From: CAZMXP01 sp964570285
GTDB lineage: Bacteria > Planctomycetota > PLA2
Direction of reading: 5' to 3'
DNA length: 58,678 bases
NCBI GenBank assembly: GCA_964570285.1
Contig: CAZMXP010000034.1
Span: forward strand, 1-58,678
Part shown: positions 7,864 through 16,179 of the stretch, in pieces
Layout of the letters: each line of letters begins with the position of its first letter
How positions within the stretch are numbered: the first letter of the stretch is position 1
Notes under the pieces: generated by a model
Databases searched by the model: none
What the model saw: only the letters and a program-made list of their open reading frames with translations
Told to the model about the DNA's origin: nothing
Program-made: the position numbers and the translations under genes

Positions 7864-8942
7864 TGGCGCGCGCGTGGGTTGGGCTCCTGCTGGCCGCGTG
7901 CTCCCGCACGATTCCCGAGATCCCGGAGGTCGCGCCCGAGCCTGCGCCCGAGCGCGCGCTCCCGGAGAGGGCGATCGACGGCGAACCCGTGCTCGTCGTG
8001 CGCCTGCGAAGCCTCGACGAGGCGGCCGGGGAGTTGCGCGTCACGCCGCAGGAGGGCGCCGCCTTCGCCGTGGATCGCGCCGGCACAAAGGATCTGATCC
8101 CCTACCCCGCCTACTTCAAGGTCGGCGAGGCGGCCTACCTCGGCGGCCTCGAGTGGCGCGACGGCATGCTGCTGCACCGGGTCGCGCTCGAGAACTACGT
8201 GCTCGGCGTGATGCGCGGCGAGATCGCGCTGGGCGACGTGCCGCTCGAGGCGGCGAAGGCGCAGGCCATCGCCGCGCGCTCCTACGCCCTCGACGCGTGG
8301 CGCAAGCGGAGCCCGCGCTATGACCTCGACGACACAACGCTCTTCCAGCGCTACGTCGGCCTCCGCTACGCGAAGATCGACGCGCTGCTGCGGGACGGCG
8401 TCCAGGCGACCCGGGGGCTCTACCTCGAGTTCGACGGCGGGCCGCTGAAGGCCTACTTCCACTCCACCTGCGGGGGCCACACCACCGACGTGCGCACCGG
8501 CCTCGACCGCGAACCGCTCGCGCCGATGAGCGGCGTGCCCTGCGAGTACTGCCGCCTGAGCCGCCATTACGCATGGAGGGAGTCGATCCCCGACGGCACC
8601 ATCGTGAAGGCGGCGGGCCTCGAGGGCGCGCTGACCGGTTTCGAGGTCATCGAGAGGGGGTCCGGGGGCCGCGCCCGCCTCGTGCGCGTCGAGGCGGGGG
8701 GCCGCCGTCGCGAGATGAAGGCGAACGAGTTCCGCCTCGCCGCGGGCCCGCAACTGCTCCGGTCGACGCGCATCCTCGCGATGCGGCACGAGGGGGGCGC
8801 CTATGTCGTGGAGGGGGCGGGCTGGGGCCACGGCGTCGGCCTCTGCCAGATGGGGGCGATCGGCTTCGCGAAGGAGGGCGCCTCCTGCGAACGCATCCTT
8901 GCGCACTACTACACCGGCGCCTCGGTGGCCCGGGCCTACTGA
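7863..8942 (+). CDS. SpoIID/LytB-domain lipoprotein
   Basis: SpoIID/LytB proteins act on peptidoglycan, as lytic transglycosylases or amidase enhancers. The N-terminus has a short lipobox-like LLLAACS, so an outer-envelope lipoprotein is likely. The family core is easily seen: LENYVLGVMRGEI, EAAKAQAIAARSYAL, the TRGLYLEFDGGPLKAYFHST stretch followed by CGGHT, and the terminal GWGHGVGLCQMGA. Length 359 aa. TGATG overlaps at both ends link it to ruvB and tgt. Such proteins are common in non-spore-formers, so sporulation is not implied. Confidence 0.9.
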   Translation: MARAWVGLLLAACSRTIPEIPEVAPEPAPERALPERAIDGEPVLVVRLRSLDEAAGELRVTPQEGAAFAVDRAGTKDLIPYPAYFKVGEAAYLGGLEWRDGMLLHRVALENYVLGVMRGEIALGDVPLEAAKAQAIAARSYALDAWRKRSPRYDLDDTTLFQRYVGLRYAKIDALLRDGVQATRGLYLEFDGGPLKAYFHSTCGGHTTDVRTGLDREPLAPMSGVPCEYCRLSRHYAWRESIPDGTIVKAAGLEGALTGFEVIERGSGGRARLVRVEAGGRRREMKANEFRLAAGPQLLRSTRILAMRHEGGAYVVEGAGWGHGVGLCQMGAIGFAKEGASCERILAHYYTGASVARAY

Positions 8943-10015
8943 TGTTCCGGGTCGTCGCCACCTGCGGCGGCGCCCGGGCCGGCGTGCTCTCCACCGCGCA
9001 CGGCCTGGTCGAGACTCCGCTCTTCATGCCGGTCGGCACGAGGGCGAGCGTGCGCGGCATCCTGCCGTCGCAACTCGCCGAGGCGGGGGCCCAGGTGCTG
9101 CTCGCGAACGCCTACCACCTCTTCCTGCGCCCCGGCGCCGAGGTGGTGCGGGACCTGGGAGGGCTTCACGGCTTCGCCGGGTGGAAGGGGCCCTGGCTGA
9201 CCGACAGCGGCGGCTTCCAGGTCTTCTCGCTCGGCGACCTCGTAAAGGTCTCGGAGGAGGGAGTCTCCTTCCGTTCGCCGATCGACGGCGCAAGCCATTT
9301 CCTGCGACCGGAGGACGCGATCCTCGTCCAGCAGCAGTTGGGCGCCGACATCATCATGGCCTTCGACGAGTGCGTGAGGCTGCCGGCCGAGCCGGCGCAG
9401 GTGACGGCCGCCGTCGACCGGACGATGCGCTGGGCGGCACGCTGCCGCGACGTGAAGGGCCGGGGCGACCAGCACCTGTTCGGCATCGTCCAGGGGGGCA
9501 CCGACCTGAGCGAACGGGAGCGCTGCGCGAAGGCGCTCGTGGGACTCGACTTCCCCGGCTACGCGATCGGGGGGCTCTCGGTCGGCGAGGACCGGGCGGC
9601 GATGTTGCACACCCTCGAAGGAACGACGGCCATGCTGCCGAAGGAGAAGCCGCGCTACTTCATGGGACTGGGCAAGCCCGAGGACCTTCTCGATGCGATC
9701 GCCCGCGGCGTGGACATGTTCGACTGCGTGATCGGGACGCGGAACGGCCGCAACGCGACGCTCTTCACCTCCGAGGGCGTGCTGCACATGCGCAACCAGC
9801 GCTTCCTGCGCGACGAATCGCCCGTGGACGCCGCCTGCGGCTGCCCCTGCTGCCGCCAGTTCAGCCGGGCCTACCTGCGCCACCTCTACATGGCCGACGA
9901 GATGCTCGGGCCGATCCTCGGCTCGCTGCACAACACCTGGTACCTCGTCGGGCTCGTGCGCGCCGCCCGGGAGGCGATTCTCGCGGGCTCGTTCCGGCCG
10001 CCGATAGACTGTTGA
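8942..10015 (+). CDS. tgt: tRNA-guanine transglycosylase (queuosine)
   Basis: Tgt exchanges guanine-34 for preQ1 in queuosine tRNAs. The DSGGFQVFS motif (Asp88) and the nucleophile region DMFDCVIGTRNGRN (Asp261) are intact. The zinc site is CGCPCC followed by RAYLRHLY, matching the CxCxxC-H pattern. Length 357 aa. The start is set by a TGATG overlap with the preceding gene; a longer frame upstream is a shadow. No other queuosine genes are in the window. Confidence 0.96.
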   Translation: MFRVVATCGGARAGVLSTAHGLVETPLFMPVGTRASVRGILPSQLAEAGAQVLLANAYHLFLRPGAEVVRDLGGLHGFAGWKGPWLTDSGGFQVFSLGDLVKVSEEGVSFRSPIDGASHFLRPEDAILVQQQLGADIIMAFDECVRLPAEPAQVTAAVDRTMRWAARCRDVKGRGDQHLFGIVQGGTDLSERERCAKALVGLDFPGYAIGGLSVGEDRAAMLHTLEGTTAMLPKEKPRYFMGLGKPEDLLDAIARGVDMFDCVIGTRNGRNATLFTSEGVLHMRNQRFLRDESPVDAACGCPCCRQFSRAYLRHLYMADEMLGPILGSLHNTWYLVGLVRAAREAILAGSFRPPIDC

Positions 10016-10020
10016 GCGCC

Positions 10021-11151
10021 GTGCAACGCCTGCTGCTCTTCGTGCTCCTCGTCGGCATCCTGCCGATGGGCGTCTATTGGGCCAGCCACGGTTTTCCGGG
10101 TCCGGGCGCCACGCTCGCCCGGTTCGCGTCGGAGGTGGGCGCGCTCAGGGGCCTCGATCCCGAGCCCCCCCCCGAGCCCCCCCCCGCTCCGCCCGCAGAG
10201 CCCGAGCCGCCTCCCGAGGTGGTCGAGCCCCCGCCTGTCGTGAAGCCGGAGGATGAGGCGCTGGAGCACTTCCGCGCGGGCCGGTTCGGGGAGGCGGCGC
10301 GGGCCTACGCGGGCGCGAACGAGGAGCAGCGCGCGCTTGCGGAGCTGGGCGCGGCCCTCGCGGCGGCCTTTCCCGAGGCGATTCCCGACCTGCCCTATGT
10401 CGTCGCGCAGAGCGCCGTGGGCAGCCCGTTCGAGGGCTTTCTCGAAGAGAGCGGCGGGAACGTGAGGCTCACCGATCCGGGGGGACGATCCCTGTCGCTG
10501 CCCGCGACCTCGCTCCACTCGCGCACGGTCCTCCCGCGCGCGAAGGCGGTGGAGCGGATGGCGGGGCAGATCCGCGACGAGGCGGCGGGCACGGCGCTGG
10601 CCGGGGCCCGCCTCTTCGCGCTGCTCCAGCGCGCGTTCGCGATCGGGCGCCCGGAGCTCGCGGCGCCGCTGTTGGCCCGCGCCATGGCCCTCGACGAGGA
10701 GGAGCGCTTCTTCCTGTCGGGCGTGCGCAGCCGCGTGCCGGAGGCGCACCAGGGGGCGCTCTATCGCGCCTACAGCGCCTGCCAGCTCGCGAAGGCGCCT
10801 CCGATCGAGAGCGTCGCCGCCCGCGCCCCGACCCGCATCGGCGGCGGGACGGCGCGTCCCGGCGCCTCGAAGGGCACCGTCACGAACGCGCGCGTCCGGG
10901 ACCTGCTCGTCGAGGCGGCGCCGATGCGCGAGGAGGGGGAGAGGCTCTACCGCGCGGTCGCGATCCAGGAGTTGCGCGACGTCAGGATCGCCGACATCGA
11001 CGAGGCGATCCGGCTGCTCGACAAGGCCGCCTCGCTCTACGAGAAGGCGGTCGCGATCGAGGACACCAACGAGGTCAACGCGCTGCTGCGCCACTCGAGC
11101 AAGCTGCTCTTCAGCCTGCGCTTCTGGAAGCAGCAGGCCGAGGGCCGGTGA
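10021..11151 (+). CDS. Membrane-anchored protein with proline/glutamate-rich stalk, unknown function
   Basis: The product (376 aa from GTG 10021; TTG 10012 would overlap the tgt stop) begins with an uncleaved signal anchor (LLLFVLLVGILPMGVYWA). A Pro/Glu spacer of about 30 residues follows, then a helical extracytoplasmic region. The AAR/EEQRALAELG pattern near residues 80-115 could be a short TPR-like unit, but I cannot assign a family. The C-terminal helix ends in LLRHSSKLLFSLRFW. It overlaps the chrA start (GTGA), so it belongs to the ruvB-chrA transcript. Confidence 0.7.
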   Translation: MQRLLLFVLLVGILPMGVYWASHGFPGPGATLARFASEVGALRGLDPEPPPEPPPAPPAEPEPPPEVVEPPPVVKPEDEALEHFRAGRFGEAARAYAGANEEQRALAELGAALAAAFPEAIPDLPYVVAQSAVGSPFEGFLEESGGNVRLTDPGGRSLSLPATSLHSRTVLPRAKAVERMAGQIRDEAAGTALAGARLFALLQRAFAIGRPELAAPLLARAMALDEEERFFLSGVRSRVPEAHQGALYRAYSACQLAKAPPIESVAARAPTRIGGGTARPGASKGTVTNARVRDLLVEAAPMREEGERLYRAVAIQELRDVRIADIDEAIRLLDKAASLYEKAVAIEDTNEVNALLRHSSKLLFSLRFWKQQAEGR

Positions 11152-12467
11152 GCGTCGTCCCCTGGCGCGAGGCGTTGCGCGTCTTCGCGAGGATCGGACT
11201 GCAGAGCTTCGGGGGCCCGGCGGGCCAGATCGCGGTGATGCACCGGATCCTCGTCGAGGAGAAGCGCTGGCTCTCCGAGGCGCGCTTCCTGCACGGGCTC
11301 AACTACTGCATGCTGCTGCCGGGGCCCGAGGCGATGCAACTCGTCACCTACGTCGGCTGGCTGCTGCACAAGACGCTGGGCGGCCTCGCCGCCGGACTTC
11401 TCTTCGTGCTCCCGGGCTTTCTCGCGGTGCTGGGGCTCTCGCTGCTCTACGCGGGAACGCGGGATGTCGCCTTCGTGCAGGGGCTATTCCTCGGGATCAA
11501 GCCCGCGGTCTTCGCGATCGTCGTCGAGGCGCTCCTGCGTATCGGCCGGCGCGCGCTGCGCTCGCCGCTCCAGCGCTGGCTCGCGGTGCTCGCCTTCGTC
11601 GCGATCTTCGCGTTCGCGGTGCCCTTCCCGCTGCTCGTGCTCGCGGCCGGACTTGTCGGCCTTCTGGCGCGCTCAGCTGCCCCGGCCGAGCCGGCGGCCC
11701 ACGGCGACGCCCTCGTCGACCGGGCGCTCGACACCGGCGCGCTCGCCCACACGCGTCCGGGCACGCGCCGCACGATCCTGACCGCGGTGTTCTGGCTGGG
11801 ACTCTGGCTCGTCCCCGTCGCAGCTCTCCGTCTGCTGGCGGGGGGGTCGGTCCACACGACTCTCGCAGGATTCTTCAGCCAGGTCGCGGTCGTCACCTTC
11901 GGTGGCGCCTACGCGGTGCTCGCGTATGTCGCGCAGCACGCCGTCCACGCCTACGGCTGGCTGAGCCCCGGCGAGATGCTCGACGGCCTCGGGCTCGCGG
12001 AGACGACGCCGGGGCCATTGATCCTCGTCGTGCAGTTCGTCGGCTTCCTCGCAGGCCACGGCGCGCCGGGCGGAATGTCGCCCGTGGTGTCGGGCGTGAT
12101 CGCCTCTGTTGTCGTCGTCTGGGTCACCTTCTGCCCCTGCTTCCTCTGGATCTTCGTGGGCGCCCCCTATCTCGAGGCGGTGCGCCGCAACCGCCAGCTC
12201 GCCGGCGCTCTCTCGGCCATCACCGCCTGCGTGGTCGGCGTCATCGCCCACCTGACCGTCTGGTTCGCGATGCACACGCTCTTCGCGCGCGTCGATGTCA
12301 TGCGCACGCTGGGCATGGACCTGAGCCTGCCCGATCCATCCTCGCTGCGCATCTCCTCGCTGCTGCTGGCGCTGCTCGCGCTGCTGCTGCTGTTGCGCCT
12401 CCGGCGCGGCATGCTGACGACCCTCGCCGTCTGCGCCGGCCTCGGCGCGTTGACCGCCCTCGCCTGA
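11148..12467 (+). CDS. chrA: Chromate transporter family protein, two-domain ChrA
   Basis: ChrA-family (CHR) proteins are inner-membrane carriers, best known for chromate efflux. The 439-residue protein has two homologous halves. The first contains FARIGLQSFGGPAGQIAVMH and NYCMLLPGPEAMQL. The second has FSQVAVVTFGGAYAVLAYV and LGLAETTPGPLILVVQFVG, the repeat-specific FGG and PGP motifs. About ten membrane helices are visible. It starts with GTG overlapping the previous stop (GTGA). The true substrate in this organism is unproven. Confidence 0.93.
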   Translation: MSVVPWREALRVFARIGLQSFGGPAGQIAVMHRILVEEKRWLSEARFLHGLNYCMLLPGPEAMQLVTYVGWLLHKTLGGLAAGLLFVLPGFLAVLGLSLLYAGTRDVAFVQGLFLGIKPAVFAIVVEALLRIGRRALRSPLQRWLAVLAFVAIFAFAVPFPLLVLAAGLVGLLARSAAPAEPAAHGDALVDRALDTGALAHTRPGTRRTILTAVFWLGLWLVPVAALRLLAGGSVHTTLAGFFSQVAVVTFGGAYAVLAYVAQHAVHAYGWLSPGEMLDGLGLAETTPGPLILVVQFVGFLAGHGAPGGMSPVVSGVIASVVVVWVTFCPCFLWIFVGAPYLEAVRRNRQLAGALSAITACVVGVIAHLTVWFAMHTLFARVDVMRTLGMDLSLPDPSSLRISSLLLALLALLLLLRLRRGMLTTLAVCAGLGALTALA

Positions 12468-12491
12468 GCCAACGCACACGGCCCAGACGAC

Positions 12492-12540
12492 CTCGTTCGG
12501 GGACAAGAACGAGAACCACGAAGGGAGGAAGGCACGAAGG
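12492..12540 (+). repeat. Hairpin and T3-like repeat arm downstream of chrA
   Basis: A 7-bp stem (12492-12498 with 12507-12513, ctcgttc/gaacgag, 8-base loop) lies just after the chrA stop and could terminate it, though no T-tract follows. It runs straight into a purine-rich arm, gaaccacgaagggaggaagg then cacgaagg, of the T3 repeat type. No clear second arm is visible, so this is probably a relic. I see nothing else in 12468-12635. Confidence 0.4.
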
Positions 12541-12635
12541 CAGGACCGCGACCCGGACCTCGCGCAGCGCGTGCATCGGCCTCGCCGCCCTCCGTCTCTC
12601 GCGCCGCGATCGTCCGCGAGCCACCATCGCCGGCA

Positions 12636-13217
12636 CTACGCCCGCCCGAACGTTGCCCCTGCGCCTGCGACTTCCTGCCGCCCAGCAACGGACTCGAACC
12701 GGTACTCCTCGACCCCAGCGGTGGCGAGGACGCTGATGATGTCCACTACGCGCTGGAATACTGCTTCTCGTGGCGCGCGCACGAGTGCAGCACGACGCAC
12801 TTCTTGCCGGCGGGGCACCACCAGACCGAGGCCCAGTTGCCCGATCTGGAGTCCTCGGACGGTGTTCCCCTCGATGTGGAGCGCCAGCATGCCGCCGGCG
12901 CCCACGTCTACTACGATTGCGGCTCTCGGGCCAGCGCAGACCAAGAGAGGCACGTTCAGTTTTCTCCAATAGCGCCAACGCTCCGCCGGCCTCGAGTCGT
13001 TCACGATTCCCCCAGCCCGAGGATCCCACTCGTCGTCAAGCGCACAGGCGAATTGGAGATTCGGGTACCCCTCGCTCGCACACGTGCGTATCAGCGCCTC
13101 GACGTGCGCCCACTCGGTAAGCCGATCAGCCCTGAATACTACGAAGATCGGTAATCGTTCCTGCGGCCCGCCGACTCCGAGACAGGCGTCGGCGCACGAG
13201 CGCCAGCACAGATACAC
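12636..13217 (-). pseudogene. Probable ExbD/TolR-like tandem periplasmic domains, N-terminally truncated
   Basis: The 193-residue frame contains two segments with the beta-alpha-beta pattern of ExbD/TolR C-terminal domains: FVVFRADRLTEWAHVEALIR followed by a strand, and AVFQRVVDIISVLATAGVEE followed by YRFES. ExbD proteins transduce proton-motive force in Ton/Tol systems but need an N-terminal membrane helix, which is missing. The frame begins abruptly with GTG, an in-frame stop lies shortly upstream, and a T2 repeat begins 64 bp further. I infer a truncated remnant. Assignment rests on pattern only and is moderate to weak. Confidence 0.4.
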
Positions 13218-13280
13218 GCAGCGAGGGAGAGAATTGCCCTCCGGTCTCCCTCAAGTCCGGATCGAACGGAGCAGTTCTTG

Positions 13281-13519
13281 AAGGAACCCATGAGAGCAAG
13301 GGGGAGCATCCCGGGACTCCAATGGAGCGCATCCGCCTCTTCCTCGGTTCCTGGCTTCCTTCTTCAAGACTCACGACGAAGGCGGTGGTCCACGGCACCG
13401 CGCAGTCCTCGGGGCCATCGCATCCTGCAGAGCGCGCGCGGCGACATTCTCGTGCGCCCCGGAACACGCTTCGCCCCAAGTGCCGAAGGTCCTTCGAGAT
13501 TCCGACCCACTCGTGGCAC
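13281..13519 (+). repeat. T2 dispersed repeat, solo copy, 5'-truncated
   Basis: This stretch aligns by eye with 53289-53566 (plus) and 23310-23579 (minus). Shared landmarks include ggaacccatgagagcaa, agcatcccgggact, tcctcggttcctgg, tccttcttcaag and a final actcgtggc. Compared with the other two it lacks about 20 bases at its left end. It lies between the decayed ExbD-like gene and the esterase and has no long conserved reading frame among copies. Confidence 0.8.
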
Positions 13520-13561
13520 GGGGCAGCCAGGGGCGCGTCGCAGCAGGGTGCGGCTCCCGCG

Positions 13562-13581
13562 CCACGAAGGGGCCTTCGTGG
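13562..13581 (-). terminator. Hairpin just past the esterase stop codon
   Basis: ccacgaagg and ccttcgtgg form a perfect 9-bp stem with a 2-base loop, 9 bases beyond the esterase stop. No T-tract follows on the minus strand, so intrinsic termination is uncertain. The stem uses the same ccacgaagg word as the T3-type repeat arms and may be a collapsed repeat. Confidence 0.4.
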
Positions 13582-13590
13582 TCTTCCTTC

Positions 13591-14811
13591 CTAGCGAAGG
13601 TCGATCCGCGCCGGGAAGACGCACTCGGAGTCGTAGCGCTCGCCCGCGGTCATCAGCATCGTCGAGCGCGTCCGCGGCACCCTCCCCTCGAAGAGGACCT
13701 TGTCGATCGGATCGACGACGCGCACGGGCTGGTCGAGATCGACGAGGCGCTCGTCGAGCAGGATGCGGAAGCCCGCGGGGCTCGCGCCCGCGAGATCGAG
13801 GCGGATCTCGTTCTGCCCCGTGATGCGCGCATCGACGAGCACGCGCGCGATCGGCTCGTCCCACCAGAGCCAGTAGAACATCCGTTTCCACGGCAGCACC
13901 GGCTGCCAGAGGATGCGCTTCGGCCTCGGGTCGCGCGCGAACTGGTAGAGCCACGCGAACCCCTCGACGTGTCCCCCCGGCGGCGCGCCATGGCCGCGGC
14001 CGTCCACCTCGACATACTTGTACCGCTCGTAGCCGCCGTACTCGGCCTTCCAGCGCAGGATCTCGGCGTTCGCGAAGACGTTGGGCTCCGGCGGCACCTG
14101 CACGTCGTCGAGGCTCTGGTAGACGTGCAGCGGCAGGTGGAAGAAGCTCGGGATGATGCCCTCGACGATCCCTATCACCTTGCTGCGCGGACCGCCGTCC
14201 ACCGTGTAGGGGATCGGCGCGCCCGCGTAGGGTCCGGCCCCGGCGAAGAGGTCGGCGTGGTGCGCGCCGAGCGTCCACGACCCGAACCCGCCCATGCTGT
14301 GGCCTACGATATAGACGCGGTCCGGGTCGATCTTCCACGTGCGCTTCGCCGCCTCGATCAATTCGAGCACGAACTCCTCCGTGCCGCTCGTCGTCCAGCC
14401 GCGCTCGGTCTTCTCGAGCACCTCGGGGAAGATGCCGACGCACTTGAATTTGCTCGCGATCGGCCCGAAGGTGCCCGCCGCCTCGCCGGCGTCTCCGGCC
14501 CCCTCGCCCCCCCCATGCAGTCCGATCAGCAAGCCGCCCTTCCCGCTGCCGCCGCCGACGATGTACTTGCCGCGCTTCTCCTTCTCGTCGAGCAGGAAGT
14601 TCGTCCCGCTCTTCTTCAGCTTGCGCCCCTTCGCCGCGAGTTTCAGCAGCAGCGTGCGCCAGCGGGCCGCCTCGGCGGCGTCGATGGCATCGACCGGCGC
14701 AAGCTCCTCGAGGATCGCGCGGCGACGCGTCGCGTCCGCCCCGAAGAACTCCGTCGCGAGCTTGTCCGCGTCGGGCGCGCCGAGAAGAAGCAGCGTCAGC
14801 AGCAGCGCCAT
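13591..14811 (-). CDS. Secreted alpha/beta hydrolase (esterase/depolymerase-like)
   Basis: The 406-residue product has an N-terminal signal peptide (MALLLTLLLLGAPDA). A catalytic domain follows with oxyanion motif GLHGGGEG and nucleophile elbow VGHSMGGFG. A late RGHG may supply the catalytic His. The C-terminal 100 residues (ARVLVDARITGQNEIRLDL onward) look like a beta-rich accessory domain. The nearest family by pattern is the PHB-depolymerase/feruloyl-esterase-like prolyl-oligopeptidase clan; the substrate is unknown. The start codon directly abuts the stop of the NtrC-type regulator, so it is likely its co-transcribed output gene. Confidence 0.82.
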   Translation of the reverse strand: MALLLTLLLLGAPDADKLATEFFGADATRRRAILEELAPVDAIDAAEAARWRTLLLKLAAKGRKLKKSGTNFLLDEKEKRGKYIVGGGSGKGGLLIGLHGGGEGAGDAGEAAGTFGPIASKFKCVGIFPEVLEKTERGWTTSGTEEFVLELIEAAKRTWKIDPDRVYIVGHSMGGFGSWTLGAHHADLFAGAGPYAGAPIPYTVDGGPRSKVIGIVEGIIPSFFHLPLHVYQSLDDVQVPPEPNVFANAEILRWKAEYGGYERYKYVEVDGRGHGAPPGGHVEGFAWLYQFARDPRPKRILWQPVLPWKRMFYWLWWDEPIARVLVDARITGQNEIRLDLAGASPAGFRILLDERLVDLDQPVRVVDPIDKVLFEGRVPRTRSTMLMTAGERYDSECVFPARIDLR

Positions 14812-16167
14812 CTAGAGACCGTACTTCTCGATGAGCTTGCGCAGCGTCGTGCGGTGGATGCCGAGTTCGCGGGCCGCATGCACCTGGTTGCCGCCCGCGA
14901 GCGACAGCGCGTGCGCGACGACGGCCCGCTCGAACCGGTCGTGGACCGCGGCGTAGCGCTCGCCGCTCGGGGCCGCATCGGCGAGGGCGGCGACGAGGCG
15001 ACCGACGCCATCCGGTGCCACGCTCTCGGCCCCTTGCACCGACGCCGGCAGGTGCTCCGGCAGGATCGTCTTGCCGCGCGCGGTGACGGTGGCCGCATGG
15101 ACGGCGTTTCGCAGTTCGCGCACGTTGCCCGGCCACGCGTGGCGCTGCAGGAGCACCATCGCCTCCGCGCCGAGTTCGCCGGGGTAGCGGAACTCCCGCT
15201 CGAGGAAGTGCGCGACGAGCAGCGCGATGTCCTCCCGGCGCTCGCGCAGCGGCGGCAGGCGCAGTTCGGCGACGGCGAGCCGGTAGAAGAGGTCCTCGCG
15301 GAAGCTCCCGTCGGCGACGGCGGCCCGCAGGTCGCGATGGGTGGCGGCGACCACGCGCACATCGACTTGCAGCCGCTCGGTGCCGCCCACCCGGACGAAC
15401 TCCCCCTCGGCGAGGAAGCGGAGCAGCTTCGCCTGCGCCGCCAGCGGCAGCTCCCCCACCTCGTCGAGAAGGAGCGTCCCCCCCTCGGCGATCTCGAGGC
15501 GACCGCGCTTGCGCGCCACAGCCCCGGTGAACGCGCCGCGCTCGTGGCCGTAGAGCTCGCTCTCGAGCAGCGTCTCGGGCAGCGCGCCGCAGTCGATCGG
15601 CTCGAAGGGCCCCGACGCGCGGCGCGACCCCTCGTGGATCGTGCGCGCGACGAGTTCCTTGCCGGTGCCGGACTCGCCGGTCAGCAGCACCGGCGCGTCG
15701 GAGATCGCGAGCGTCGCGACGGTCTTGAAGACCTCCTGCATCGCCCGCGTCGCGCCGAGCAGCGGGCTCTTGCCCTTGCGCGCGTCGAGTTCGCCCCGCA
15801 GCCGCTCGACCTCCTTCTCGAGCGCGCTGCGCTGCACCGCGCGCTGCACGAGCGCCGGCACCTCCTCTCCCCGCAGCGGCTTGACGAGGTAGTCGAAGGC
15901 GCCGCGCTTGAGCGCCTCGATCGCGTTCTCGATCGTGCCGTGGGCGGTGATGACGACCACCGGCTTGTGTCGGATCCGCGCGAGCGCGTCGAGGCCGCTC
16001 ATGCCCGGCAGCCCGATGTCGAGGAAGACGAGATCGGCGTCGGCGGCCAGCGGGAGCCCCTGCTCGGCGGTGCCCGAGACGGTGACCGCATGACCCGCCT
16101 CCTCCAGCGCGCGGCGCAGCGCCCAGCAGACGCCGGGCTCGTCGTCGATGATCAGGACCTTGGCCAA
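14812..16167 (-). CDS. Sigma-54-dependent NtrC-family response regulator
   Basis: Domains in order are a receiver (phospho-acceptor Asp50, Lys96), an AAA+ sigma-54 activation domain with Walker A GESGTGKE (164-171) and GAFTGA (211-216), and a C-terminal Fis-type helix-turn-helix (GIHRTTLRKLIEKYG). All key residues are present, so it should activate RpoN promoters. It lies 12 bp after the histidine kinase stop and adjoins the esterase start. I saw no convincing TGGCAC-N5-TTGC promoter nearby. The target regulon is unknown. Confidence 0.95.
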   Translation of the reverse strand: MAKVLIIDDEPGVCWALRRALEEAGHAVTVSGTAEQGLPLAADADLVFLDIGLPGMSGLDALARIRHKPVVVITAHGTIENAIEALKRGAFDYLVKPLRGEEVPALVQRAVQRSALEKEVERLRGELDARKGKSPLLGATRAMQEVFKTVATLAISDAPVLLTGESGTGKELVARTIHEGSRRASGPFEPIDCGALPETLLESELYGHERGAFTGAVARKRGRLEIAEGGTLLLDEVGELPLAAQAKLLRFLAEGEFVRVGGTERLQVDVRVVAATHRDLRAAVADGSFREDLFYRLAVAELRLPPLRERREDIALLVAHFLEREFRYPGELGAEAMVLLQRHAWPGNVRELRNAVHAATVTARGKTILPEHLPASVQGAESVAPDGVGRLVAALADAAPSGERYAAVHDRFERAVVAHALSLAGGNQVHAARELGIHRTTLRKLIEKYGL

Positions 16168-16179
16168 GTGCCCTCCACT

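Noticed and set aside
12660..12720. ggttcgagtcc on the minus strand, like a tRNA T-arm.
   Set aside because: No acceptor, D or anticodon stem can be drawn around it; it falls within the ExbD-like frame (YRFES).
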